Below are positions 26,208 to 34,391 of a DNA stretch of 64,000 nucleotides, piece after piece. The notes under the pieces were generated by a model. It searched no databases and was not told where the DNA came from. It saw only the letters and a program-made list of their open reading frames with translations. Origin of the DNA: Arthrobacter sp. SLBN-112 (GTDB lineage Bacteria > Actinomycetota > Actinomycetes > Actinomycetales > Micrococcaceae); assembly GCF_006715225.1 (NCBI RefSeq), contig NZ_VFMU01000001.1, positions 3,038,001 to 3,102,000 of the forward strand, written 5' to 3'. The position numbers and the translations under genes are program-made. The number at the start of each line of letters is the position of its first letter. Within the stretch, counting starts at the first letter, position 1.

Positions 26208-27143
26208 TCACTGACCGGGAATGGGCGGGTATTTGCTGCGGAGCATTTCCTGGAGCATTTCCTTCAGTACCAGCAGGACCGCTGAACCGGCTTCGGACAG
26301 GGGTTCATGGTCGGGGGTGCACAGTGCGATTTTGCACTGCAGGGCGGGTTCGACGATCCGCAGGACCCGGAAGTCCTCCTCGTGGAACAGGGCATCCGCG
26401 GCCGACTTCGGCAGGATGGTTGCCCCAAGGTCCGTGCGCAGCAGCCGGGTGAGGGAGGGGACCGATTCCACTTCGCCTACCAGCTTCAGTTTCATGCCCT
26501 TGTTTTCGATGCCTGCCTGCACCACCTGCCGCAGCGTGTGGTTCTGTTCCGGCAGAAACAGGCCCAGAGTTGCCACCTCCCCAAGGGTGATGGATTCAGC
26601 GTCCGCCGCTACCGGAAGTTCCCGGCGGGCATTCACGATCAGGTACAGGTCCTCCACGATCAAAGTGGTGAACTGCACCCCACGGATGGGTCCGGGCTCG
26701 TAGATGAGCGCCATGTCCAGGCGCCCGTTCTTGATGGCCTCGCTGAGCACGCCGCCATAGATTTCGGTGACGTGGAGGACGATGTCCGGGTAGCGCCGGC
26801 CCACCTCGCTGATGATCCGCGGGGTAAGGCTGGACGCCATGCTATATGGCGCAATGGCAATGGAGACGCGGCCCGAGGGGGCAGCACCGGAGGCTGCAAC
26901 GTCGATTCTGGCCTGCTCTACCAGCCGCAAGATAGTCTGCGCGTGCCGGTACAGGGTATGGCCGGCCGCCGTGGGCTCCACGCCCTGCTTGCTCCGGATC
27001 AGGAGCCGCTGCTTCAGTTCCGTTTCCAGGGCCGACACCTGCTGGCTCAGCGCCGGCTGGGCCACGTGGAGGGCGGCGGCCGCCTTGGTGATGCTTCCTG
27101 AGTCGACAATCTTGACGAAGTACGCCAGCTTCCGGGTGTCCAT
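26208..27143 (-). CDS. LysR-family regulator, Nac-like
   Basis: A 311-residue LysR regulator. The winged HTH (YFVKIVDSGSITKAAAALH, then VAQPALSQQVSALE) is very like that of Nac, the nitrogen assimilation control protein of enteric bacteria. The effector domain (about 90-300) has SGRVSIAIAPYSMASSL and LPEQNHTLRQV. GAGGAG lies 5 bases before ATG. It is divergent from pxpA, separated by 395 bases, and ATA-N9-TAT sites occur there, upstream of the aminotransferase and downstream of its own gene. In enterics Nac responds to sigma-54/NtrC; here the signal is unknown, possibly a metabolite of 5-oxoproline or sugar-acid degradation. Confidence 0.85.
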   Translation of the reverse strand: MDTRKLAYFVKIVDSGSITKAAAALHVAQPALSQQVSALETELKQRLLIRSKQGVEPTAAGHTLYRHAQTILRLVEQARIDVAASGAAPSGRVSIAIAPYSMASSLTPRIISEVGRRYPDIVLHVTEIYGGVLSEAIKNGRLDMALIYEPGPIRGVQFTTLIVEDLYLIVNARRELPVAADAESITLGEVATLGLFLPEQNHTLRQVVQAGIENKGMKLKLVGEVESVPSLTRLLRTDLGATILPKSAADALFHEEDFRVLRIVEPALQCKIALCTPDHEPLSEAGSAVLLVLKEMLQEMLRSKYPPIPGQ

Positions 27144-27331
27144 AGCGCTCCTCTTTCAGCGGGGACGGCACAACATGCGGGGTCATACGTTGGCGCTATG
27201 GCGGGACAGGCATTACGTCTTTGTGTGATCCGAGTCTCGGGCATAGGTTAATTGCAGATGACTTTCCAATGACCAGAACATTCTATCCCGCCAAGCCATC
27301 GCCCTTTTTGATGACGGCATATGCTTTCTGC

Positions 27332-27352
27332 ATAAGTAGGGAAAGAGCTTAT
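27332..27352. promoter_or_regulatory. Inverted repeat ATAAG-N11-CTTAT in nac/pxpA intergenic region
   Basis: Same arms as the two compact Nac-type sites but spaced by 11 bases, immediately preceded by ATGC-N5-GCAT (27321-27333). It may be an autoregulatory LysR site in the divergent promoter. Confidence 0.4.
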
Positions 27353-27428
27353 TGGCCGCACGATTTTTACAGCTACGAAACAAGGGCGTAGATTCTTTGG
27401 GCAAGCGCCAATAGCGCCGACGAAGGTC

Positions 27429-27443
27429 ATAACTGTTCCCTAT
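27429..27443. promoter_or_regulatory. Nac-type site ATA-N9-TAT upstream of pxpA
   Basis: ATAACTGTTCCCTAT matches ATA-N9-TAT and lies 96 bases upstream of the pxpA start, in the divergent region shared with the Nac-like gene. Confidence 0.55.
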
Positions 27444-27538
27444 CCCATGACATCGGATTCGTCTTTGTGTGAGGCAAATCCCAGTGCCACACTCATTTAC
27501 ACCACGCGTTACCCAGCACCAGCAGAGGAAGGCCCGTA

Positions 27539-28324
27539 ATGCCCACAGTCGATCTCGTAGCGGATCTTGGTGAAGGTTTTGGCGCCTACTCGATTGGCGA
27601 TGACAAAGCCCTGCTGGAGATCGTGTCCAGCGCCAACATCGCCTGCGGCTTCCACGCAGGGGATCCGGACATCATGGATGCCACTGTGGCCGAATGTATC
27701 CGAAGAGGAGTCAGCATCGGTGCGCATCCCAGCTTCCCGGACCTCCGCGGCTTCGGCCGCCGGGCCATGGACCTGACAGCTGACGAAGTCCGCACCGACG
27801 TCATCTACCAGCTGGGAGCCCTGTCAGCGTTTGCCGCCTACCATGGCGGTTCCGTCTCCCACCTCGCCCCGCATGGCCGCCTGGGCAACCTGGTGGCAAC
27901 ACGCGCCGATTATGCGGGAGCCGTAGCGGATGCCGCCGTGCGCGTGGATCCCGCCCTGATCATCTTGGCGCAGGACGGTGAACTCGCCACCGCTGCGGCG
28001 CATCGCGGCCTGCGGGTGGCCATCGTCGGCATCGCGGACCGCGCCTACCAGGATGACGGCACACTGGTGCCGCGCAGCCAGCCCGGCGCCGTGATCCACG
28101 ACCCCTCCGTCGTCGTCGAGCGCACCGTCCGGATGGTCTGTGAAGGACTGATCGAGACTGCCTCCGGCAGGGACATCGCCATCCAGGCAGACACGGTGCT
28201 GCTGCATGGTGACAACCCTGGCGCCGTCGACCTGGCCCGCCTGATCCACCGCGAACTCATTGCCGCGGGCGTCACCATCGCCCCGTTGGCAGAGGTGCTC
28301 GACGCAAAGCAGAAGGTTTCCTGA
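27539..28324 (+). CDS. pxpA: 5-oxoprolinase subunit PxpA (LamB/YcsF family)
   Basis: A 261-residue LamB/YcsF-family protein. The family signature is near the N-terminus: VDLVADLGEGFGAY, then SSANIACGFHAGDP with the His and Asp of the predicted metal/substrate site, then GVSIGAHPSFPD. PxpA works with PxpB and PxpC in ATP-dependent opening of 5-oxoproline (pyroglutamate) to glutamate in the cytoplasm. The three genes follow directly: pxpB starts 2 bases after the pxpA stop and pxpC overlaps pxpB. A Nac-type site lies in the promoter. Length is normal. Confidence 0.9.
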   Translation: MPTVDLVADLGEGFGAYSIGDDKALLEIVSSANIACGFHAGDPDIMDATVAECIRRGVSIGAHPSFPDLRGFGRRAMDLTADEVRTDVIYQLGALSAFAAYHGGSVSHLAPHGRLGNLVATRADYAGAVADAAVRVDPALIILAQDGELATAAAHRGLRVAIVGIADRAYQDDGTLVPRSQPGAVIHDPSVVVERTVRMVCEGLIETASGRDIAIQADTVLLHGDNPGAVDLARLIHRELIAAGVTIAPLAEVLDAKQKVS

Positions 28325-28326
28325 CG

Positions 28327-29052
28327 ATGGCCGCAACGACAACGCCAACAGCGCTGGATATTTTCGAATCCGGAGACGCCGCCCTGCGGGTGGTGGCACG
28401 GTCCGGTGATGCGGAAGCGAACTGGGCCACTGTCCACTCCCTGGCTGGCTGGCTGGCCACGGCCGGCGTCGACGGCATTTACGGCGCCGTTCCCACCTAC
28501 GACTCGGTCCTGGTGGAATTCGACCCCTACGTCACCTCAGCGCGGCAGGTCCGGGCGTTCGTCCTCCTGGGAATGCGCCAGCTGGACTTCACCGGCCCCG
28601 CTATGCGGGAACCGCGCCGCTTCGAGGTTCCCGTGGTTTACGGCGGGGAATACGGGCCCGACCTGGAACGCGTGGCGGACCACCAGGGCCTGGACGTTGA
28701 GGACGTGATTGCCAGGCACACCGCAAAGACCTACGTCATCCGTTGCCTCGGGGCGCCGGCAGGTTCTCCGATGATGGATGGGCCGGACTTCCCGGTCCCG
28801 GTGCCGCGTCTCAAGGACCCGCGGCTGTCCGTTCCCGCGGGCGCGGTGTCAGTTGCCGGACGCCAGGCAGTGATCGCGCCCGCAGTGGCTCCGGGTGGCT
28901 GGTGCGTCATCGGGCGGACCCCTTTAACAGTCCTGGACGCGGCACGCGAACCTCTGGTGCCCTATGTTCCGGGTGACGAACTGCGCTTCTATAGGATCCC
29001 TGCAGGGGACTTCGAAAACTTCACGGGGAAGTTCCTGGAGGCCCGGCCATGA
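28327..29052 (+). CDS. pxpB: 5-oxoprolinase subunit PxpB (KipI family)
   Basis: A 241-residue KipI/allophanate hydrolase subunit 1-like protein. It has the family's N-terminal segment (WATVHSLAGWLATAGVDGIY), then RRFEVPVVYGGEYGPDLERV and the C-terminal GGWCVIGRTPLTVLDAAREP, which together form the cyclophilin-like domain. With PxpC it forms the ATP-using carboxyltransferase-like part of 5-oxoprolinase; Bacillus KipI was first known as a kinase inhibitor. ATG follows the pxpA stop by 2 bases, and its end overlaps pxpC by ATGA. Confidence 0.9.
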   Translation: MAATTTPTALDIFESGDAALRVVARSGDAEANWATVHSLAGWLATAGVDGIYGAVPTYDSVLVEFDPYVTSARQVRAFVLLGMRQLDFTGPAMREPRRFEVPVVYGGEYGPDLERVADHQGLDVEDVIARHTAKTYVIRCLGAPAGSPMMDGPDFPVPVPRLKDPRLSVPAGAVSVAGRQAVIAPAVAPGGWCVIGRTPLTVLDAAREPLVPYVPGDELRFYRIPAGDFENFTGKFLEARP

Positions 29053-30062
29053 CCGGCTCGCTGATTATCCTGCAGCCTGGCCACTCCGTGGTCACCGACC
29101 TCGGCCGGACTAAAGGCCCGGCGTTCGGACTGCCCGTTAACGGGGCCCTGGACCAATTCTCGGCCAAGGCCGCGAACATCCTTGCCGGCAACGAAGACAA
29201 CGACCCCCTGCTGGAACTCACTGCCCTGGACTTCCGGATGCGCGCCACCACCGACCTGCTGATCGCCGTCACCGGAGCGCCCATGGACCTCACGGTGGGT
29301 GGACGCGACTGCCCCCAGTGGGAACCGGTATCCGTCCGGGCCGGCGAAGTCGTGGCCGTACGGGGAATCCGGACCGGACTGCGCGCCTACATCGCCGTCC
29401 ACGGATCCTTCACAGTCCCCAGCCTGCTCGGCAGCTGCGCCCCGGACACTGTGGTGGGCTTCGGGTTGAAGCTCGTGGAGGGCTTCCGCCTGGAAACCCG
29501 GAAGACCACAGCGCCCATCACCCAGCCGCACTTTGGCCTGCCGCTGTTCCGGCTGGGCCTCACCGAACCCGCCTTCACTACCAACCCGGTCGTCGACGTC
29601 ACCGACGGGCCGGACGTAGCGGAATTCGGGGAAACGGCAGGCCTGCTGTTCAGCACGCAGTACACCGTGAGCCCCCGCAGCAACCACATCGGGCTCCGGC
29701 TCGGTGGTGCCCTGCCCGAACGCCAGCTCACGTCCGAAGTGCTCTCCCGCGGTGTCCCGGTCGGGGCCATCGAGATCCCGTCCCGGGAGGAGTTGCTGGT
29801 CCTGCACCGGGGACGCGGCGTGACGGCGGGCTATCCGGTCCTGGCGGTGGTCACGAGCCGCTCACTGGACGTCCTGGCGCAAGCCAGGCCTGGACACACC
29901 GTCACCTTCAGAAAGACAACCGTGGCTGAAGCAACAGCCATGCACCGGACAGCCTGCCTTGAACTGGACAGGCTCCGGAACACAATCAACACTGTCTTCG
30001 GACTCCTCGGCATCGGCGCCGGCCAGCGCTGGCATGAACTCAGCCCAGCGTCAGGAGCCTGA
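29049..30062 (+). CDS. pxpC: 5-oxoprolinase subunit PxpC (KipA/biotin-dependent carboxyltransferase-like)
   Basis: A 337-residue KipA/AHS2-family protein. Visible family features are LQPGHSVVTDLGRTKGPAFG at the start, then PVNGALDQFSAKAANILAGN, then YTVSPRSNHIGLRLGG in the middle and the late RGVTAGYPVLAVVTSRSLD, the motif shared with the carboxyltransferase part of urea carboxylase. It completes the PxpABC set for 5-oxoproline to glutamate. It overlaps pxpB by ATGA. Length is normal and no key motif is missing as far as I can see. Confidence 0.9.
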   Translation: MTGSLIILQPGHSVVTDLGRTKGPAFGLPVNGALDQFSAKAANILAGNEDNDPLLELTALDFRMRATTDLLIAVTGAPMDLTVGGRDCPQWEPVSVRAGEVVAVRGIRTGLRAYIAVHGSFTVPSLLGSCAPDTVVGFGLKLVEGFRLETRKTTAPITQPHFGLPLFRLGLTEPAFTTNPVVDVTDGPDVAEFGETAGLLFSTQYTVSPRSNHIGLRLGGALPERQLTSEVLSRGVPVGAIEIPSREELLVLHRGRGVTAGYPVLAVVTSRSLDVLAQARPGHTVTFRKTTVAEATAMHRTACLELDRLRNTINTVFGLLGIGAGQRWHELSPASGA

Positions 30063-30067
30063 ACATC

Positions 30068-30124
30068 ATGAATGCTTTTCCCGCCGCCAAGGACCGCGCG
30101 CACGAACCGCTGCGCGATCCCTAA
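30068..30124 (+). CDS. Possible 18-codon ORF after pxpC
   Basis: ATG at 30068 lies 11 bases behind AGGAG and opens the frame MNAFPAAKDRAHEPLRDP before TAA. It sits in the 143-base gap between pxpC and the following SDR gene. It could be a leader peptide or the stub of a deleted gene; no codon bias or homology argument is possible at this length. Confidence 0.25.
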   Translation: MNAFPAAKDRAHEPLRDP

Positions 30125-30205
30125 CCCCTGCCAACCCGGGGCTCTGACGTCCGACCCATTGCCGGACGCAAGAGCCCGCCCGAATTCCACCACTTTGGAG
30201 TACCA

Positions 30206-30967
30206 ATGCCTTTTTCCGACTACACCACCGCCCTCGTCACCGGTGCATCCACCGGCATGGGCGCCGCCATCGCCGAGCGGCTGGCCAAACGCGGCCTCAC
30301 CGTCCACGCGGTGGCCCGCAATGAGGAACGCCTCGCTGAACTGGCGGACCGTACGGGAGTAGTCCCGCACGTGGTGGACCTGACCGACACCGCCGCCCTG
30401 GCCGCCGTCGTCAATGACCTGAAAGTGGACGTCCTGGTCAACTGCGCGGGCGTCTCCCGGCCGGGCAACATCCTGGATTCCTCCGAGCAGGACATCGACG
30501 AACTTATCGACGTGAACCTCCGCGGTCTGCTGCAGCTCACCCGGCTGGTCCTGCCCGGCATGGTGGAACGGGACCTCGGCCACGTGGTCAACATCAGTTC
30601 CATCGCCGGTATCTACAACTTCTACGGCCACACCGTCTACCACGCGACCAAGGCCGCCGTGCACCAAATTTCCCGGCAGCTCCGCAACGACACGGTGGGC
30701 AAGCGGATCCGTGTCACCGAAATCTGCCCCGGACGCGTGGAAACTGAGATCTTTGGCCGCAACATGGGCGGCAGCCCCGAGGCCATGGAAGAAGCCTGGC
30801 AAACGTACTACGAGGGCTACGAGTCGCTGACCACCGACGACATCGTCAACGCCCTGGACTACGCCATCGAAACCCCGCGCCACGTCAACGTTGGCATGCT
30901 GGAACTCATGCCTACCTTCCAGGTCCCCGGCGGCCTCACCTTCGACCGTCGCGGGGACTCCGACTAA
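30206..30967 (+). CDS. Short-chain dehydrogenase, YdfG-like
   Basis: A 253-residue classical SDR. The NAD(P)-binding motif TGASTGMGAAIA is near residue 14, NCAGVSRPGN near 85, and the catalytic Ser, Tyr and Lys in NISSIAGIYNFYGHTVYHATKAA. After R, in HAVARNEERL, the residue at the end of beta-2 suggests NADP preference. The nearest group I recognise is NADP-dependent 3-hydroxy acid/serine dehydrogenases (YdfG). GGAG lies 5 bases before ATG. It is in the same operon as pxpABC and the following 2-hydroxyacid dehydrogenase, so it may oxidise a hydroxy acid in the same pathway. Confidence 0.8.
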   Translation: MPFSDYTTALVTGASTGMGAAIAERLAKRGLTVHAVARNEERLAELADRTGVVPHVVDLTDTAALAAVVNDLKVDVLVNCAGVSRPGNILDSSEQDIDELIDVNLRGLLQLTRLVLPGMVERDLGHVVNISSIAGIYNFYGHTVYHATKAAVHQISRQLRNDTVGKRIRVTEICPGRVETEIFGRNMGGSPEAMEEAWQTYYEGYESLTTDDIVNALDYAIETPRHVNVGMLELMPTFQVPGGLTFDRRGDSD

Positions 30968-31031
30968 AGCCGCCCCCGCGGCGCCCAAACCCGGAACTAC
31001 CTTTCCACCGCCCAACCGATAGGCCCTCAAG

Positions 31032-31973
31032 ATGCAGTTAGTACGAACCGTTAGTTTCCCCGAACCCCAGCTCCTGGCTGACCTCTCGCCACTCCCCGAA
31101 GGGCTACGGGGCGTCGTGTGGGACATGAAGGACGAACCGGGGGAGGAGCTGGGTGGCATCGACGGCGTCATCCTGCCCTACATCGACGCCGGGGCAGTGC
31201 TGGGTTCCCTGGCCAAGGTCCCGGACCTTAAATTCGTGCAGACGCAGTCAACAGGGTACGACGGCGTCCGCGAGGCTGCCGGGCCGGGCGCCGCAGTGGC
31301 AAACGCCTCAGGCGTCCACGCAGCTGCCACGGCCGAACTGGCCGTGGGGCTCATCCTGGCCAAGCTGCGCGGCATTGACCAGGCCGTCAAGGACCAGCAG
31401 ATTGAAAGCTGGAAGCCGCAGCGCCGTCAGTCTCTGGCAGACCGGAACGTCCTGCTGCTGGGCATCGGGGGCATCGGCAAGGAACTCGCCCGCCGGCTCG
31501 AGCCCTTCGAAGTCACCGTGACCCGGGTGGGAAGCTCAGCCCGGACGGACGCGGACGGACAGGTCCACGGCCCGGACGAACTGGTGGAGCTCGCCGCCGG
31601 CCACAACATCCTGGTCTCGGTCCTCCCTCTGAACGACAAGACCCAGCACCTGGTGGGCCGGGACGTCCTGGCAGCCCTGCCAAACGGGGCCCTCGTGGTG
31701 AACGTGGGCCGCGGCGCCGTGGTGGACACCGACGCCCTGACCCGGGAAGTGGTGTCCGGCCGCCTGCAGTGCGCCATCGACGTCGTCGATCCCGAACCGC
31801 TGCCCGCAGGCCACCCGCTGTGGTCCGCGGAAAACGCACTCATCACCCCTCACATTGGCGGTAATGCCTCAGCCTTCGAACCACGGATCCTCAAACTCCT
31901 GAAGCGCCAGCTCGAGGCCCTCGCCGCCGGGCAAACCCCGGCCAACCTCGTGCAGCAGGGGCCGTTCGCATGA
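31032..31973 (+). CDS. D-isomer-specific 2-hydroxyacid dehydrogenase
   Basis: A 313-residue NAD(P)-dependent 2-hydroxyacid dehydrogenase. The Rossmann motif is LLLGIGGIGKELARRL. The catalytic residues are visible: Arg in VNVGRGAVVD, Glu in VDPEPLPAGHPLW and His in ALITPHIGGNAS. Such enzymes interconvert 2-oxo and D-2-hydroxy acids (glyoxylate/hydroxypyruvate, phosphoglycerate, D-lactate types); substrate not deducible. Its stop overlaps the ATG of idnO (ATGA), placing it in one operon with the idonate/gluconate genes. The start is weakly supported (AGG only). Confidence 0.85.
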   Translation: MQLVRTVSFPEPQLLADLSPLPEGLRGVVWDMKDEPGEELGGIDGVILPYIDAGAVLGSLAKVPDLKFVQTQSTGYDGVREAAGPGAAVANASGVHAAATAELAVGLILAKLRGIDQAVKDQQIESWKPQRRQSLADRNVLLLGIGGIGKELARRLEPFEVTVTRVGSSARTDADGQVHGPDELVELAAGHNILVSVLPLNDKTQHLVGRDVLAALPNGALVVNVGRGAVVDTDALTREVVSGRLQCAIDVVDPEPLPAGHPLWSAENALITPHIGGNASAFEPRILKLLKRQLEALAAGQTPANLVQQGPFA

Positions 31974-32740
31974 GCGCGCTTTTTGATTTGACCGGCAGGG
32001 TTGCCTTGGTGACGGGTTCCAGCAGGGGCATTGGTTCGTCGTTGGCACGGGCGTTGGCCGACGCCGGAGCAACGGTAGTGCTCAACGGCGTCAACGAGGA
32101 ACGGCTGAAGGACGCAGCCGCTGCCATGGCAGCGGATTTCCCGCCTGGCCGGATCCACAGCATTGCCTTCGACGTGACCGACGACGGCGCTGCCGCCCGC
32201 AGCATCCGCTGGATTGAAGAGAACGTCGGCCCGCTGGAGATCCTGGTCAACAACGCCGGGATCCAGCACCGGGTCCCGATGCTGGAGCTGGACGTGGCTG
32301 ACTGGGAACGGGTCCTCTCCACGGACCTGACCAGCGCCTTCCTGGTGGGCCGCGAAGCTGCCCGGCACATGATCGAACGGGGCAGGGGGAAGATCATCAA
32401 TATCTGCTCGGTCCAGACCGACCTGGCGCGACCCACCATCGCCCCCTACATCGCGGCAAAGGGAGGCCTGCGGAACCTCACCCGCGCCATGACCGCCGAA
32501 TGGGCGGCCTCAGGGCTGCAGATCAACGCCATTGCGCCGGGCTACATCCACACCGAAATGACGCAGAACCTGGTGGATGATGAGGAGTTCAACTCGTGGA
32601 TCCTGGGCAGGACACCCGCGCACCGCTGGGGCACCGCCCAGGACCTCGCCGGACCCGTGGTGTGGCTGGCATCTGACGGCTCCAACTTCGTGAACGGGCA
32701 GACCATCTTCATCGATGGCGGAATGACGGTGGTGGTCTGA
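31970..32740 (+). CDS. idnO: Gluconate 5-dehydrogenase-like SDR
   Basis: A 256-residue SDR closely resembling gluconate 5-dehydrogenase (5-keto-D-gluconate reductase, IdnO). The cofactor motif is TGSSRGIGSSLA, followed by NNAGIQHRVPM, ICSVQTDLARPTIAPYIAAK with catalytic Tyr and Lys, and PGYIHTEMTQNLVDD. IdnO reduces 5-ketogluconate to gluconate. Its neighbours are an L-idonate 5-dehydrogenase (next, overlapping by one base) and gluconokinase, which together complete L-idonate to 6-phosphogluconate. This context is the main support for idnO over other SDRs. Confidence 0.8.
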   Translation: MSALFDLTGRVALVTGSSRGIGSSLARALADAGATVVLNGVNEERLKDAAAAMAADFPPGRIHSIAFDVTDDGAAARSIRWIEENVGPLEILVNNAGIQHRVPMLELDVADWERVLSTDLTSAFLVGREAARHMIERGRGKIINICSVQTDLARPTIAPYIAAKGGLRNLTRAMTAEWAASGLQINAIAPGYIHTEMTQNLVDDEEFNSWILGRTPAHRWGTAQDLAGPVVWLASDGSNFVNGQTIFIDGGMTVVV

Positions 32741-33822
32741 TGGCTTCAACATCCCTTGGCGTGGCGGAGCTCCCGGCGTCCGGCCCGGCGCTGGTGGCCC
32801 ACGGGGCCGGTGACCTGCGCATCGACGAGGTCCCGCTGCCCCGGCCTGCCGCGGATGAAGCGGTGGTGGAGGTCCGATACGGGGGCATCTGCGGCTCGGA
32901 CCTGCACTACTGGCTGCACGGCGCGGCGGGGGAGTCCATCCTGAAGGCCCCGCTGGTGCTGGGCCACGAAATTTCCGGGGTCGTGGTGCGCGCCGCAGCC
33001 GACGGGTCCGGCCCGCAGGTGGGCAGCGCCGTCGCGGTCCACCCGGCCACACCCGGCCCCGGCGCGGCGAAGTATCCGGCGGACCGGCCCAACCTGTCGC
33101 CGGGGTGCACCTACCTGGGCAGCGCGGCCCGCTACCCGCACACGGACGGGGCGTTCAGCCGGTACGTGAACCTGCCGGTGCGGATGCTGCGGCCCCTGCC
33201 GGCTGGCGTGGACCTGCGCACCGCGGCCCTGATCGAACCCGCGTCGGTCGCGTGGCACGCCGTGTCGCGGGCAGGGGATGTCCGTGGAAAGACCGCGCTG
33301 GTGATCGGCTCGGGGCCCATTGGAGCCCTGGCCGTCGCGGTCCTCAAGCGTGCGGGCGCAGCTCGGATCACCGCCGTCGACCTGCACCCCAAGCCGCTGG
33401 AGATCGCCCGGGCCGTCGGTGCCGACGCGGTGATCAACGCGGCGGGCACCGCGGCCATCGCCGCCGTGGAGGCCGACGTCGTGATCGAGTCCTCCGGGAA
33501 CCACCACGGCCTCGCTTCCGCCATCAACGGCGCGGTACGCGGCGGAACAGTGGTGATGGTGGGCCTGCTGCCCACCGGCATGCAGCCGGTGCCCATCTCA
33601 CTGGCCATCACCCGCGAACTGGACCTCAAAGGCTCCTTCCGCTTCAACGACGAAATAGACCAGGTGGTCGCCGCCCTCGCGGACGGCTCCCTGCACATCG
33701 AGCCCGTCATCACTCACGAATACCCCCTCGCCCAGGCATTGCACGCCTTCGAAATTGCCAAGGATTCCACCATCTCCGGCAAAGTCCTCCTCAGTTTCGG
33801 GGCAACGGGGGAAGACCAGTGA
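32740..33822 (+). CDS. idnD: L-idonate 5-dehydrogenase-like zinc-type alcohol dehydrogenase
   Basis: A 360-residue medium-chain dehydrogenase of the L-idonate 5-dehydrogenase type. The catalytic zinc ligands are in YGGICGSDLHY (Cys) and LVLGHEISG (His, Glu), and the nucleotide-binding motif is VIGSGPIGALAVAV. The structural-zinc lobe, normally four Cys, reads HPATPGPGAAKYPADRPN then LSPGCTYLGSAA, with only one Cys, so this lobe probably binds no zinc. IdnD oxidises L-idonate to 5-ketogluconate, the substrate of IdnO. It overlaps idnO by one base and gntK by GTGA. Confidence 0.8.
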   Translation: MASTSLGVAELPASGPALVAHGAGDLRIDEVPLPRPAADEAVVEVRYGGICGSDLHYWLHGAAGESILKAPLVLGHEISGVVVRAAADGSGPQVGSAVAVHPATPGPGAAKYPADRPNLSPGCTYLGSAARYPHTDGAFSRYVNLPVRMLRPLPAGVDLRTAALIEPASVAWHAVSRAGDVRGKTALVIGSGPIGALAVAVLKRAGAARITAVDLHPKPLEIARAVGADAVINAAGTAAIAAVEADVVIESSGNHHGLASAINGAVRGGTVVMVGLLPTGMQPVPISLAITRELDLKGSFRFNDEIDQVVAALADGSLHIEPVITHEYPLAQALHAFEIAKDSTISGKVLLSFGATGEDQ

Positions 33823-34391
33823 GCGGGAAGCTGCCACCACTGGTGGTGATGGGCGTTTCCGGGTGCGGCAAATCCACTGTCGGGACTTTGCTGGGCCAGC
33901 AGCTGGGGATGCCGTTCTACGACGGGGATGATTTCCACCCTGCAGCCAACAAGCAAAAGATGGCCGCCGGGGTTCCGTTGACGGATATGGACCGGGAGCC
34001 GTGGCTTGCCCGGCTGGGGGAGTTGCTTGCAGGAAAGGACGACGGCGGCGCGGGAGTCCCGCCGATAGTGGCCTGCTCCGCGCTGAAGCGCCGGTACCGG
34101 GACCTCCTTCGCAGTTATGCACCGGACGTTGTCTTCGTCCACCTCGCCGGCACTGCGGCAACAATCGGCGCACGGATGGACGCCCGTTCCCACGAGTTCA
34201 TGCCGCGCACGCTGCTGGACTCCCAGTTCGCCGCGCTGGAGGACCTGGAGGCGGACGAGGCCCATGTGCTGGGCGACGTCAGGCAGCCCCTGGACGTCCT
34301 GGTGGAGTCGCTCGAGCTGAAGCTGAAGTCTGCGGATGCAGTCATGACTGGGGCCGAAGGTGACGCTTCCGGAAGTGCCCCAACTGCGTGA
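33819..34391 (+). CDS. gntK: Gluconokinase
   Basis: A 190-residue gluconokinase of the GntK type. Walker A is MGVSGCGKSTVG, followed by the gluconokinase signature FYDGDDFHPAANKQKMAAG and PLTDMDREPWL, and ACSALKRRYRDLLR later. It phosphorylates gluconate to 6-phosphogluconate for the pentose phosphate or Entner-Doudoroff route. The start is GTG at 33819, which overlaps the idnD stop (GTGA); no other start fits. A Ser/Ala-rich tail of about 15 residues follows the core. It is the last gene of the cluster. Confidence 0.9.
   Translation: MSGKLPPLVVMGVSGCGKSTVGTLLGQQLGMPFYDGDDFHPAANKQKMAAGVPLTDMDREPWLARLGELLAGKDDGGAGVPPIVACSALKRRYRDLLRSYAPDVVFVHLAGTAATIGARMDARSHEFMPRTLLDSQFAALEDLEADEAHVLGDVRQPLDVLVESLELKLKSADAVMTGAEGDASGSAPTA

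Noticed and set aside
29831..31171. Minus-strand open frame of about 446 codons opposite pxpC and the SDR gene
   Set aside because: Spans three plus-strand genes with good motifs; antisense shadow.
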